A stretch of DNA of 64,000 bases from positions 17,966,501-18,030,500 of the forward strand of contig CM053794.1 in assembly GCA_028671895.1 (NCBI GenBank), read 5' to 3'. The position numbers and the translations under genes were made by a program. The notes beneath the pieces are model-generated. The model was given only the letters and a program-made list of their open reading frames with translations, did not search any database and was not told the DNA's origin. Shown here piece by piece: positions 1 through 10,160 of the stretch. The stretch comes from Oenanthe sinensis. Taxonomy: Eukaryota > Streptophyta > Magnoliopsida > Apiales > Apiaceae. The first letter of the stretch is position 1. Each line of letters begins with the position of its first letter.

Positions 1-181
1 CTTGAGTACCGTCTGCATTTACACTTGTAACTATTTTCATAGGCACATGTGGACCTTTCTCTATGCAATGAACATAGGAAGGATCAATAGATAGCAGATG
101 CAAGTGCATTTTTACTTTCCAGGGAAAATATTCATCTTTCTCTAGAACTGGAATCTTAACTCCCGTGTCTCTTTGACCCAT
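1..181 (-). CDS. Gag N-terminus of copia element A (partial)
   Basis: Reads leftwards from an ATG at 181 and runs off the window with no stop. The first residues, MGQRDTGVKIPVLEKDEYF, are followed by a W-K-V-K-M-H-L-H-L stretch typical of the copia gag N-terminus (DUF4219/UBN2-like region). Element D starts almost identically at 35,981. The product would be the capsid precursor of a retrotransposon particle. The start follows the primer-binding site by about 45 bases, the usual leader spacing in this element type. Confidence 0.8.
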   Translation of the reverse strand, partial: MGQRDTGVKIPVLEKDEYFPWKVKMHLHLLSIDPSYVHCIEKGPHVPMKIVTSVNADGTQ

Positions 182-226
182 TCTTGATGTACTTTTAGAT
201 CTTGACTTTCTGTTTGTTGAAAGCTT

Positions 227-238
227 GCTCTGATACCA
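227..238 (-). other. Primer-binding site of element A
   Basis: On the minus strand it reads TGGTATCAGAGC, the initiator-Met-tRNA complement used by plant copia elements, two bases inside the LTR end at 241. Confidence 0.85.
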
Positions 239-240
239 AT

Positions 241-1426
241 TGTTATTCGCCCTTAAGTACACTAAGTTTGGAGAAGGGGGGGTTGAATACAAACTTAAGA
301 ATTAATTCAACTTCTTGCGGAAATAAGTTTGTACAAAGAGAGTGTTTAATTAAGATTGATGTAACTAAGAACTGGATAACTAAAGTGTTGAAAACAGAAA
401 CAACAAGATTAAAAATTACTAGTGGATTGTTTTTCCACTAGTGAGTTTTTGCTTTCAATTGATCTTAGTAAAAATACTAAGCTGCGTACAAAGTTGAATG
501 TAGAACTTAGAAAAGCATTACAAGTTCTGCCTGATTTTCTACTTTGCTTTTCTTGAGTTCTTCTAAAACTTCTTTTTACTTTGCTACTGTTTTTGCTTTT
601 TATACAAAAACTACTACTCTAGTTTTCTATCGACTGATAACAATATAATATTACAATTTATACTGTTTACATAAAAATAGAAACTAGCTTCTTTTCACAG
701 CCTTCCTTGTAGAACTAACTAGCTCTGGAAGTATCTTTGTCTTAAGATATTCCTTGGATGCTGTGTTGCCTTGAAAGTCTTCACAATCCTGACAGGACTG
801 TCTTCCAATGATTCAGTTTCTGCACTGTTCCCGTAATTTCTGGCTTTAGCTAAATAGGGAAACTTTAATCAACTGATAAATGCTGTTAATCTTATCAGTT
901 GATTCACCTTTGCTTATCCATCGATGGATAGGATATCTGTTGATCAGTTGATGTGTCGATGGATAATTGAGTTATCCATCGACTCCTTATCCATTGATGG
1001 TTCTTTATCCGTTGACTGTAATTATCCATTGATGACTTGTATCAGTTGATAGCTTTCATCCGTTGAGTAGTGTCTTCATCCATCGACTTCAACATCAGTT
1101 GATCACTTCACTTGTGAGAATTCTGACTTAGAATATTTACAATTGATCAGCCATTCTTCACATCTGTTGAGAAGCTAGAAATTGAAGTCAATAACATCAG
1201 TTGACTACATCATTGCATCCATCGAGGTAATACAATCAATTGATAGTGAAACATAAATCAATGCTACAATCCAGTTTATCAGTTGATAAACAAGTTTCAA
1301 CTGATAACTGGTTTCCTAGTCAATAGATATTTATAAGTCATATCCATTGATCAGTTACAAAATAATTTTGAGTCCCTATTGAAATTCTAAGTAATTTGTT
1401 ATCATCAAAACTCATAATTCCTAACA
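241..1426 (-). repeat. 5' LTR of element A with palindromic motif cluster
   Basis: An 1,186-bp LTR, TGTTAGG...CA on the minus strand. Its central part (about 868-1287) holds around twenty copies of a 10-base near-palindrome with consensus ATC(A/C)(A/G)(T/C)(T/C)GA(T/C), for example at 868-877, 943-952, 974-983, 1024-1033 and 1235-1244. Spacing is irregular and copies face both ways. A CCCCCC tract near 280 (minus-strand sense CAACCCCCC) marks the end common to this LTR group. Confidence 0.85.
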
Positions 1427-1431
1427 CATAT

Positions 1432-2270
1432 ATAATAGTTCATTTTCTATATCTATTTTTTATCAACTGATAAAAAGTACAAATTACATTTTACAATGTT
1501 TGCACTAAAATAGAATGTAGCTTCTTTCACAGTCTTCATAGGTTTTTGCCTTGTTGAGGAAAAGTCTTTGTCTTATTCTTCTCCTTGAAAACTGTGTTTC
1601 CTGAAAGACTACACAATTATGATAAAACTGTCTTCCATTGATCCAGAGTTCTACAAAGTTCCATTCCATTTGTCTTTAACTATTTTGGAAAAATTTGATC
1701 AGTTGATAATTGATGTAAAGCTTATCAATCGATCCTTCTTTACTTATCTATCGACAGATAGGTTATCCATTGATTAGTTGATGTATCAATGGATATTTGA
1801 ATATGCATCGATCCCTTATCCATTGATTGCTCTATTATATGTTGATTGCTTTGACAGATTCTTCCGTTGATGAGGATCCATTTATTTAACTTTTGTTGAC
1901 TAGCATCCATCGACCATTGATATCCATCGACTTCTTTATCTGTTGATCACTTCATGTATGAGAATTCTGACTTAGAATATTTACACTTTGTCAACCATTC
2001 TTCATATCCGTTGAATAGTTATCAGTCGAAGTCAATAAACATCAGTCGACTACATCCATCAAATTATTACAATCAACTGATAATAAGTAGAATTCTAGAT
2101 CAACTGTTACAATCTATTTTATCAGTTGATTAACAACACTTTCAACTGATAAATGGTTCCCTAGTCAATGGATATTTATATGACACATATTCATTGACCA
2201 GTTACAAATTGTTACATCAAATTTATGATTCTAAGTAAAATGTTATCATCAAACTACATGATTCCTAACA
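1432..2270 (-). repeat. 3' LTR of element B, truncated by A
   Basis: Homologous to the LTR of A (shared blocks such as the 'cttctttcacag' and 'ctgtcttcca' stretches) and starting TGTTAGGAATCATG on the minus strand at 2270. It carries the same near-palindrome cluster (about 1690-2170). Its remaining part is displaced to the left by element A and is not in the window. The sequence immediately right of 2270 reads as a polypurine tract on the minus strand, so this is a 3' LTR. Confidence 0.8.
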
Positions 2271-2281
2271 ATCCTCCCTAT
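2271..2281 (-). other. Polypurine tract of element B
   Basis: The minus strand reads ATAGGGAGGAT immediately before the LTR start TGTTAG. This is the plus-strand primer for reverse transcription and identifies the adjacent LTR as a 3' LTR. Confidence 0.7.
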
Positions 2282-2451
2282 TTATGTTATTAGAAATATA
2301 CATAAATCTGAGTTGATGATAACAAAACCCTTCATCATTTATCAATACAATATGAATCATAAATTGACAGATATAAAGTATGAGACAAATTTTCAAGTAC
2401 CAGTAACATGAGAATTTGAGAAGTTCTTCATGAGTTTGATAAATTATCTCC

Positions 2452-3442
2452 ACCTTTCTCTTTTCCTTGACTCCTCAAACTCCTTGTCTCCATTCTCTTT
2501 CATTTGTCTATAAAGTGACCAATTTAGCTCCAGGTTTGGTAATCTACTGATTTCTTTGCAAATGTTAATGCACCTTTCATTGCCATCACTATTAGTATAG
2601 AGAATCAAGTAGAAAGGCTCGTGGAGAACTTTCTTCCTTTCAGGATTCTAGATTTTTATTTTGTCATCCTGTTCTTCCTGAATTGGAGCCTCTCATGTTG
2701 GTCAGTCTTGCTAAAATGTCTTTGGAAAGACCTTGAGTCAAATAATAAATTTTTTTGAGTAGAGTGTAGATTTTCCTTAAAGTAACATAGTCCTGCTCCA
2801 TTACTTGTGAGAAAGTATAGGTCAGATGTGTGCCATTCTCATATTCAACATGAAGAATATCCACATCCTTCCTTCTTTGACCTTTTGTAGCAATTAGTCC
2901 TTGAGTCTTGATTGGAACATAATTGTTTGTCTTGGTTTGGAACAGTTCTATCTCTCTTGGTTGATCACTTCCAGATGCTTGAACTTTTGTCTTATTTGGT
3001 TGTTTATCCTCATCCATTTCAATTTCATCAACATTCAATTTTTTTTTATTTTCCCAGACTTTGAAGATCTATTGTCTCTTTGCTTTGTTCTAGATTTCTT
3101 CTCAGCCTACTTCTTTCTTTTTTCTAGAATTCTTTGATGTTCAAGGTCAAATTCCTGTTGAAGTTACATGGCCAATTCTTCACCATCCTTCATCTGTTTT
3201 TCTCTGTCAAGAATCCCAGTTGTTATTTCTCTTTGCATAATTTTCTCACCACCATCTGTGATAGACTTTTTCTAATTTTCTTCTTCAATTAAAATTCCCT
3301 TGCCTTTTCTATCACCAGGTTGTGAGCTACTTTCATCCACCCTTATCTCTCCAGCTTCATGAGATTTAGATGATCCAGCAACAACAGTCTTAGACCTTGA
3401 CTTTGTTGGCAACGAAGTAGTAGTTATGGTTCTTTGGGACAT
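2452..3442 (-). pseudogene. C-terminal part of a SIRE-type accessory ORF (element B)
   Basis: Starting at an ATG at 3442 (MSQRTITTT), the frame reads through a basic, Lys/Glu-rich stretch (GEIRVDESSSQPGDRKGKGI) that matches element F at 11,579-11,938. It then reaches a second block (3038-2664, with HVEYENGTHLTYTFSQVM) that matches F at 11,045-11,539, and ends in a block with the signature RCINICKEISRLPNLELN. In-frame stops interrupt it, including one after the first block and one near 2,650. No enzyme domain is seen. It corresponds to the last third of the accessory ORF encoded after RNase H in elements D, F and H, so the pol region is absent from B. Confidence 0.7.
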
Positions 3443-4575
3443 TGTGATTTTCTTGAGGATGATCCCATTAATGCTAGATTTTCATAATCAATTTCCTCTT
3501 CTGAGCTTGAATATGCCCAATCTTTTCCTGTTGATAGAAGTGTTTTCCCTTTTCTTTGACTTTTTAAATTTCTGCATTCACTAGCAAAGTTCCCCAATAT
3601 TCCACAGTTGAAACACTTGACCTTTGCTTTGTCAAGTTTGATTATAGTGCTCTTTCTCTTCTTAACCTTTTCATCTTCCTTCTTGAATGATGGACTCTTG
3701 CTAAATTTACCAGTTCTCTTGTTAAATTTCATTCTTTTGAAATTCTTAGCAAACATGGCCATCATTTGAATTAGATCAATCTCTTCATCTGAATCAGAGT
3801 CTATGTCAGTAGACTCTGACTCAACAACAGCTTTACCCTTCTTCCTTGAATCCTTGATTCTAGAATCTGTGGATTCTTCCTGTTCTTTCTCAGGATCCAT
3901 TAAAAGTGTCACATATTTTGTCTTCACATATTTCTTATTCTTCCTCTGTTGCATCTCTAAATCATATGTCTTGAGTCTTCCATACAATTCTTCTAGAGTT
4001 ATTTCATCCAAATCTCTAGCTGTCCTTATGGTTGTAGTTTTGTTGTCCCACTCTTCAGAAAGTGCTCTCAGAAACTTGGTGTTTGTATCTTCAGAGTCAT
4101 AAACCTTACCAAGCATAGCCATCTCATTCAGGAGTTTTATGAACCTATTATACATCTCAGTAATAGATTCTCCAAATTTTGCTTTAAAATACTCATACTC
4201 CTGAATTAGCAGAGACCTAGCATTCTTCTTGACATCTTTAGTCCCTTGATAGTGCACTTCAAGTTTTGTCCACATCTCCTTGGTAGTTGTGCATGGTATA
4301 ACATAGTTTGTAAGAATAGAGTCCAAACTGTTAAAGAGAATGTTTTTTACTTTTGCCTCCTTAATGACATTCTCCTTGTCCTCTTTTATCCATTTAGCCT
4401 TTGGTTTCTCAATGAGGTGTTCTTCAGTTATTTTACCTTCTTCATTGATTTGAGGCACAATCTTTGAGGGCGCATATGGTCCTTCACGAATCCTGCCAAG
4501 ATAGTCAGGGTTTGTAGCTTACAGATGGTGCAGTATCTTAACCTTCCAGTGTGTGTACTCGTTTCTTTTAAGCAT
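3424..4575 (-). pseudogene. Gag of copia element B, premature stop and altered zinc knuckle
   Basis: A 344-residue frame (4458-3424) contains the UBN2-type gag core (ILFNSLDSILTNYVIPC, then the Y-N-R-F-I-K-LLNEM and FLRAL blocks) and a Lys-rich C-terminal region. The zinc knuckle is C-F-N-C-G-I-L-G-N-F-A-S-E-C, with Asn where the CCHC motif needs His. The expected N-terminus (MLKRNEYTHWKVKILHHL) lies upstream in the same frame but is cut off by a TAA at 4519-4521, so an intact gag cannot be made. It is clearly divergent from the gags of A and D. It ends within the start of the accessory ORF fragment, with no protease, integrase or reverse transcriptase between them. Confidence 0.85.
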
Positions 4576-4633
4576 ATGAATATTAAAATTTCCATATTTG
4601 TTTCCAATAATCTTTGATCGATTTTAAATGTTA

Positions 4634-4646
4634 GGCTCTGATACCA
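4634..4646 (-). other. Primer-binding site of element B
   Basis: The minus strand reads TGGTATCAGAGCC, complementary to initiator Met-tRNA, separated from the LTR end at 4649 by two bases. Confidence 0.85.
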
Positions 4647-4648
4647 AT

Positions 4649-5530
4649 TGTTTTCCCAGTTGCACAAGTAGAAGGGGGGGTTGAATACTTGTGTGCTTTT
4701 TCTGCCTGTTTAAAATCAACTCAGTATGAATTAAAGACTTGAATTTAGAACAAATATTAAACACAAGGATATGAATGAATACAGTTTGTATTATTGATGA
4801 TCAAATACAAACTCCCCTAAGGTGTACACAAACCCTAGTAGCTTCCCTGTGTTTTCACATCAACTCTCTCTATCTCTATACTCTCACAAACTTCTTAAAT
4901 TCAACAATTACAATTAGGTTACATAGAGTGTTTATATAAAGAGCTGCCTATCAACTAATAACATAAAATCAAAATTACAATAGGAATATAATTCCTAATT
5001 ATTAGCTGACAGTTTCCTTCTAAGATTCTTCTTCCTTCCTATAGCATATTTGCAATATATTTGGCTTTATCTTCGAAAACTTCCCTTTTCTGTGATCATC
5101 TTCCAAATTCAGCTTTGACTTCATAGAATTTGAAATCTTCATATTCTTCCAGACTATAGACTTTGATAATTTGTATACCCTGACATATTGTAGACTCTGA
5201 TAGTTCATAAACTCTTATCACTAAACTCTGATCATAAACTCTGATCACTAAACTCTGATCATAAACTCTGATCAATAAAATCTAAAGATAAACTCTAATC
5301 ATAAACGCTGATTCATAAACTCTGACAGTAAATATTCTGACAATAACTTTTCTGATAGCAACTTGTTTGACAACAACTTTTCTAACAGCAACTTGTCTTA
5401 CAACAACTTTTCTAACAGCAACTTTTATGACAACAACTATGCAGACAGTTCCTATTCTGACTATCTAGATAAACTATACTGAAACATTTTCTAGCATTTT
5501 GTACATCTTTAAATGAATATATTCCTAACA
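4649..5530 (-). repeat. LTR upstream of the element B gag
   Basis: An 882-bp LTR with TGTTAGG...CA ends on the minus strand, ending two bases before the primer-binding site. It lacks the ATCNRTYGAT-type motif of the 3' LTR at 1432-2270. Instead it carries its own minisatellites: a 'aaactctgatca' type unit (about 5214-5290) and a 'caacttttct(a/g)acag' type unit (about 5340-5450). The two LTRs bounding element B therefore come from different families. Confidence 0.8.
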
Positions 5531-5556
5531 ATCTCTCCCATGAATATATTCCTAAC
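5531..5556 (-). other. Polypurine tract plus second LTR start beyond the B LTR
   Basis: On the minus strand the order is TGTTAGGAATATATTC-A (5556-5540), a purine tract TGGGAGAGAT, then TGTTAGGAATATATTC again (LTR start at 5530). This looks like the first 17 bases of an LTR joined directly to a polypurine tract and a 3' LTR. Confidence 0.6.
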
Positions 5557-5975
5557 ATAAGTATCTATCGTGTTTTTTTATTTGTTTATATTGTGAGTTA
5601 AGTATGATCAGTATCTTGTCTCTTTCGATTTGGTTAATTATTTTTTATTCAGATATTTTATTTATTCATATTGTCATCGTTCTAACCCTTGTACTCTTTG
5701 CATAATTTTATATCCGTATATGAGTCTTTCGCTCACTGTCGGTCTATGTTTCTTGATATCCCCCGACAGGTATTTATTATTATGTGGACTACATTTTGGG
5801 AAGAGCGCGAGTTGTTGGCTTTGAGGAGTTGTAACGTTTATATTTAGATTTGAATTTGGAGAATTTAGTTATAACTTTATATTTGTAAATTGTAAGTTGT
5901 GGGATATTGAGGACTTGTAAATTTTATTGGATTTTACGTGAAATTTATTTAAGTGAATAAGTTCGGGATTTTAAA
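5557..5975 (+). repeat. Gypsy G 5' LTR, 3' part (copy 1)
   Basis: Matches the last ~420 bp of the complete LTR at 8230-10160 (compare 5563 onward with about 9750 onward; small differences). Its left part is cut off by element B. It ends GGGATTTTA, followed two bases later by a primer-binding site. Confidence 0.8.
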
Positions 5976-5977
5976 GT

Positions 5978-5989
5978 TGGCATCAGAGC
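5978..5989 (+). other. Primer-binding site of gypsy G (copy 1)
   Basis: TGGCATCAGAGC, a Met-tRNA-type primer-binding site next to the LTR end. Confidence 0.75.
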
Positions 5990-6243
5990 TAGAGTTTTAT
6001 GATTTTGTAGACTTGCCTTTAGGCTCGATTTGTGAGATTTAGCTAGTTTAAAATAGTGTTCTAGGATTATTAAGATTTGTCTTTAGGCTCGACCTGTGAG
6101 TATGGGTAGACAGTAAGTTTGTTAGTTTATTAAGAATATTATGGGTTTCTTATTCCTTGGATATCTTTTCGTGGTCGTTTAGAATTATCACTTCGCGGGA
6201 TCCTTAATTATAAGTGTGTGCAATATGATGAAAGTTAGTAAAT

Positions 6244-6290
6244 GTGTAGACAGTAGTGTTTAATATCTTTTCCATGAACTTGATTTTCCT
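6244..6290. other. 47-bp filler between the tandem copies
   Basis: Not part of the duplicated unit. Positions 6268-6291 are an exact 24-base reverse complement of 7854-7877, which lies 41 bp past the end of copy 2. The remaining 24 bases have no clear source apart from a ten-base match (GTAGACAGTA) to about 6107-6116. Confidence 0.8.
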
Positions 6291-7813
6291 TCAGTATGAA
6301 TTAAAGACTTGAATTTAGAACAAATATTAAACACAAGGATATGAATGAATACAGTTTGTATTATTGATGATCAAATACAAACTCCCCTAAGGTGTACACA
6401 AACCCTAGTAGCTTCCCTGTGTTTTCACATCAACTCTCTCTATCTCTATACTCTCACAAACTTCTTAAATTCAACAATTACAATTAGGTTACATAGAGTG
6501 TTTATATAAAGAGCTGCCTATCAACTAATAACATAAAATCAAAATTACAATAGGAATATAATTCCTAATTATTAGCTGACAGTTTCCTTCTAAGATTCTT
6601 CTTCCTTCCTATAGCATATTTGCAATATATTTGGCTTTATCTTCGAAAACTTCCCTTTTCTGTGATCATCTTCCAAATTCAGCTTTGACTTCATAGAATT
6701 TGAAATCTTCATATTCTTCCAGACTATAGACTTTGATAATTTGTATACCCTGACATATTGTAGACTCTGATAGTTCATAAACTCTTATCACTAAACTCTG
6801 ATCATAAACTCTGATCACTAAACTCTGATCATAAACTCTGATCAATAAAATCTAAAGATAAACTCTAATCATAAACGCTGATTCATAAACTCTGACAGTA
6901 AATATTCTGACAATAACTTTTCTGATAGCAACTTGTTTGACAACAACTTTTCTAACAGCAACTTGTCTTACAACAACTTTTCTAACAGCAACTTTTATGA
7001 CAACAACTATGCAGACAGTTCCTATTCTGACTATCTAGATAAACTATACTGAAACATTTTCTAGCATTTTGTACATCTTTAAATGAATATATTCCTAACA
7101 ATCTCTCCCATGAATATATTCCTAACATAAGTATCTATCGTGTTTTTTTATTTGTTTATATTGTGAGTTAAGTATGATCAGTATCTTGTCTCTTTCGATT
7201 TGGTTAATTATTTTTTATTCAGATATTTTATTTATTCATATTGTCATCGTTCTAACCCTTGTACTCTTTGCATAATTTTATATCCGTATATGAGTCTTTC
7301 GCTCACTGTCGGTCTATGTTTCTTGATATCCCCCGACAGGTATTTATTATTATGTGGACTACATTTTGGGAAGAGCGCGAGTTGTTGGCTTTGAGGAGTT
7401 GTAACGTTTATATTTAGATTTGAATTTGGAGAATTTAGTTATAACTTTATATTTGTAAATTGTAAGTTGTGGGATATTGAGGACTTGTAAATTTTATTGG
7501 ATTTTACGTGAAATTTATTTAAGTGAATAAGTTCGGGATTTTAAAGTTGGCATCAGAGCTAGAGTTTTATGATTTTGTAGACTTGCCTTTAGGCTCGATT
7601 TGTGAGATTTAGCTAGTTTAAAATAGTGTTCTAGGATTATTAAGATTTGTCTTTAGGCTCGACCTGTGAGTATGGGTAGACAGTAAGTTTGTTAGTTTAT
7701 TAAGAATATTATGGGTTTCTTATTCCTTGGATATCTTTTCGTGGTCGTTTAGAATTATCACTTCGCGGGATCCTTAATTATAAGTGTGTGCAATATGATG
7801 AAAGTTAGTAAAT
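6291..7813. repeat. Tandem duplication, copy 2 (1,523 bp)
   Basis: Second copy of 4721-6243. After 7813 the sequence continues as gypsy internal DNA, so this copy sits in the original context on its right side, while copy 1 keeps the original context on its left. Confidence 0.9.
7127..7545 (+). repeat. Gypsy G 5' LTR, 3' part (copy 2)
   Basis: Duplicate of 5557-5975 within the tandem duplication, followed by its own primer-binding site at 7548-7559. Confidence 0.8.
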
Positions 7814-8229
7814 AAAGATGAAATGTGAAGACTCAGTCATAAACCAATTTTTAAAGGAAAATCAAGTTCATGGAAAATAGTAACAATGACATCTTTATCA
7901 ATTTCAACTTCACGTATGATATTTTGTTAGATTTAATGATAAATGTCGAGGTTTTTAGATGTGTTATCAAAATATCAACGATGGAAGGAGGCCAACGACA
8001 CCTAATGAGAATAGTAGAACTTTCTAGATAATCGTCAAGTAAGCGACCGATTTAGGACTTGTAGTGGTATTGATCGAAGAAGACCATGATTCTAGTTAAA
8101 GGTAACGTCAATATGAAGCTACTTACGAGATTAGAGAAAACGATTCGTGTACGTTATTGTAACTTATTTTTTTTAGTAGAGGCGTGTAAGTTTAATTTCG
8201 AGGATGAAATTTCTATTAGGAGGGAAGAA
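7560..8229 (+). other. Internal remnant of gypsy G with polypurine tract
   Basis: Only about 670 bp remain between primer-binding site and 3' LTR, far too short for gag-pol, and no protein motif is readable. It ends in the purine tract ATTAGGAGGGAAGAA (8215-8229) directly before the LTR. Element G is therefore an internally deleted, non-autonomous copy. Confidence 0.7.
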
Positions 8230-10160
8230 TGTAACATCCCATATTTTTATTAATATATTTATGTATATTATTTAATATTAGTAATAATATTAGTGAGTTA
8301 TTATTGATTTATTAGTTATACTTATTTTATTATTAGGATATTTTAGAAAATACTTTATTCGACAAGAGAAAAGAAAAAGGGAAAGAGAAAAAGAAAAGGA
8401 AAAAGAATAGATAACAAAAGGAAAAAGATTTAGGGTTTTAGAAAAGAGAGAGACCGAGAAAAAGAGGAAGAAGAAGGAGAAGAAAGAGAAGAGGAGATAA
8501 AGAAAGGGTTAAGATCAGGAGTGATAAATTAGGGTTCTTGTGATGTGGACATCTGTATTTTTAGAGATTCAATTGATAATCTTTGAGTTTTAAGGTACAG
8601 ATATTTCTACACGCTCTCTTTTTGTTCTCGTGTGGTTAATGTACGAATATCTTTTTAGAACTCTTTATATTCGTATCATTACTCAAATTCGTATTGTTGC
8701 TTTAAAATCGTATGTGTATTGTATATCAATTGTATCTATTCTGATTCTTATAAAATTCGTATCTCCTTCTTTATTTATCGTATTTTTATGATCATATTGT
8801 GCCTAGAAAGGTATTTCAATTACCTACATCTTTTGTTCTTTGTATTTTCTGAAATTATGCATAAAAGCATGTTAAAATCTGCCATTTATGTAAGTTGATG
8901 AGTTAATTTTATATGTTTTAACTTTAAATATTCATAGTAAACTGAAATTGTATTCGATTTTTGTGAGCAATATCATTCTGGAAAGGTCTTTTTGAGCTCT
9001 TCGTTCTTAGTTTATATTGCGCTGTCAAATTATATGATCTTGAGTTCTTAAATATAAAAATACTATTGTGATCATAGTCTGATTCTGTTATGACACTCCG
9101 CATTTTAATTGTTTCTGAATTCGTTACTTCTCCATTTTTGACGAATTTTAGCATTCTGGAAAGGCTCAGAATAACTGGTCAAGTCTGATTGTGTATTGTA
9201 TAGTCTAATTTGAGTTGATAATATTCGAGTAAGTTATTTTTGATTAATTTGTGATATATGTATTATTATTAGACTTCTTTTCGAGTAAGCTATATGTAAG
9301 ACTGACATATGTTATTTGTGATTATATTTTGATTTGAGAGATATTGTAAGAATTCGTCATGAGTGGATTAATCTCATGCTTTGACACCTCCTATGCGGTG
9401 TATTTAAATAGCATGGGCGTGACGCCGGAGTTATGGGACACGTATAATCATGACTACTTTGTTTATGTTTGGCCATTTAGGTAGCATTGTGCTTAGTGCC
9501 TTGTAAGCCCTTGTAAGATTTTGGGTAGCATTTGATTTGTTCTAAGCAAGACCTTATAAGTTTTGATGACTACATATTCTGGAGAAACGAAATGTAGGAC
9601 ATCCTGTAAGTGTAAGATTATCTCCCATATCCGTAAGTAAATTCACTTTTGATCTATTTGATATTATTATCAGTAACTGCTAAGAGTATGTTTAAGAGTA
9701 AGAACATTTATGATTAAAAAGTATGTATGTTGGAATTGTAAGATAAATATCTATCAATTTTTTTTATTTGTTTATATTGTGAGTTAAGTATGACCAGTAT
9801 CTTGTCTCTTTCGATTTGGTTCATTATTCGTTATTCAGATATTTATTTGTTCATATTGTCATCTTTCTAACCCTTGTACTCTTTGCATAATTTTATATCT
9901 GTATATGAGCCTTTCGCTCACTCCCGGTTTATGTTTCTTGATTTCCCCTGGAAGGTATTCATTATTAGGTGGAATACCTTTTGGGAAGAGTGCGAGTTGT
10001 TGGCTTTGAGGAGTTATAATGTTTATATTTATATTTTAATTTGGAGAATTTAGTTGTAACTTTTTATTTTTAAATTATAAGTTGTGGGATATTGAGGACT
10101 TGTAAATTTTATTGGATTTTACGTGAAATTTATTTAAGTGAATAAGTTCGGGATTTTAAA
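8230..10160 (+). repeat. 3' LTR of gypsy G
   Basis: A ~1.93-kb LTR beginning TGTAACATCCC, a start typical of plant chromovirus-type gypsy LTRs, and ending GGGATTTTA. It contains a purine-rich tract (about 8350-8500) and no coding capacity. It joins the truncated LTR of copia F at about 10,160, indicating that G inserted into F. Confidence 0.8.

Larger units (their letters stand above)
1..1426 (-). mobile_element. Copia element A (SIRE-type), 5' end only
   Basis: Minus-strand Ty1/copia element that leaves the window on the left. In element order it shows the complete 5' LTR (1426 to 241), a primer-binding site and the first 60 codons of gag. The gag start closely matches that of element D at 35,981, so the two are related families. 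The LTR has TG...CA ends. It is embedded in the LTR of element B, because homologous LTR sequence resumes immediately to its right. The other LTR and the target duplication partner lie outside the window. Confidence 0.85.
1432..5556 (-). mobile_element. Chimeric, pol-less copia element B
   Basis: In minus-strand order: LTR of one family (5530-4649), primer-binding site, gag, then a jump at about 3,440 to the C-terminal accessory ORF and 3' LTR of a different, A/F-like family. All pol domains are missing, so it is non-autonomous. It abuts gypsy LTR sequence on its right at 5557. Confidence 0.65.
4721..6243. repeat. Tandem duplication, copy 1 (1,523 bp)
   Basis: Matches 6291-7813 at an offset of 1,570 bp without any difference that I could see. 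It spans most of the copia LTR, the copia/gypsy boundary, the gypsy LTR end, the gypsy primer-binding site and about 250 bp of gypsy internal sequence. Confidence 0.9.
5557..10160 (+). mobile_element. Gypsy element G, internally deleted
   Basis: Plus-strand Ty3/gypsy element with a truncated 5' LTR, Met-type primer-binding site, short internal region, polypurine tract and complete 3' LTR. Part of it is duplicated (4721-7813). The lineage is not provable because no protein domain survives; the LTR start suggests a chromovirus (Tekay-like). Confidence 0.75.

Noticed and set aside
5630..5824. 64-codon open frame (and its copy at 7,200-7,394) as a small hydrophobic protein gene
   Set aside because: It lies wholly within the gypsy LTR end, is duplicated only by the tandem duplication, and has no protein signature.
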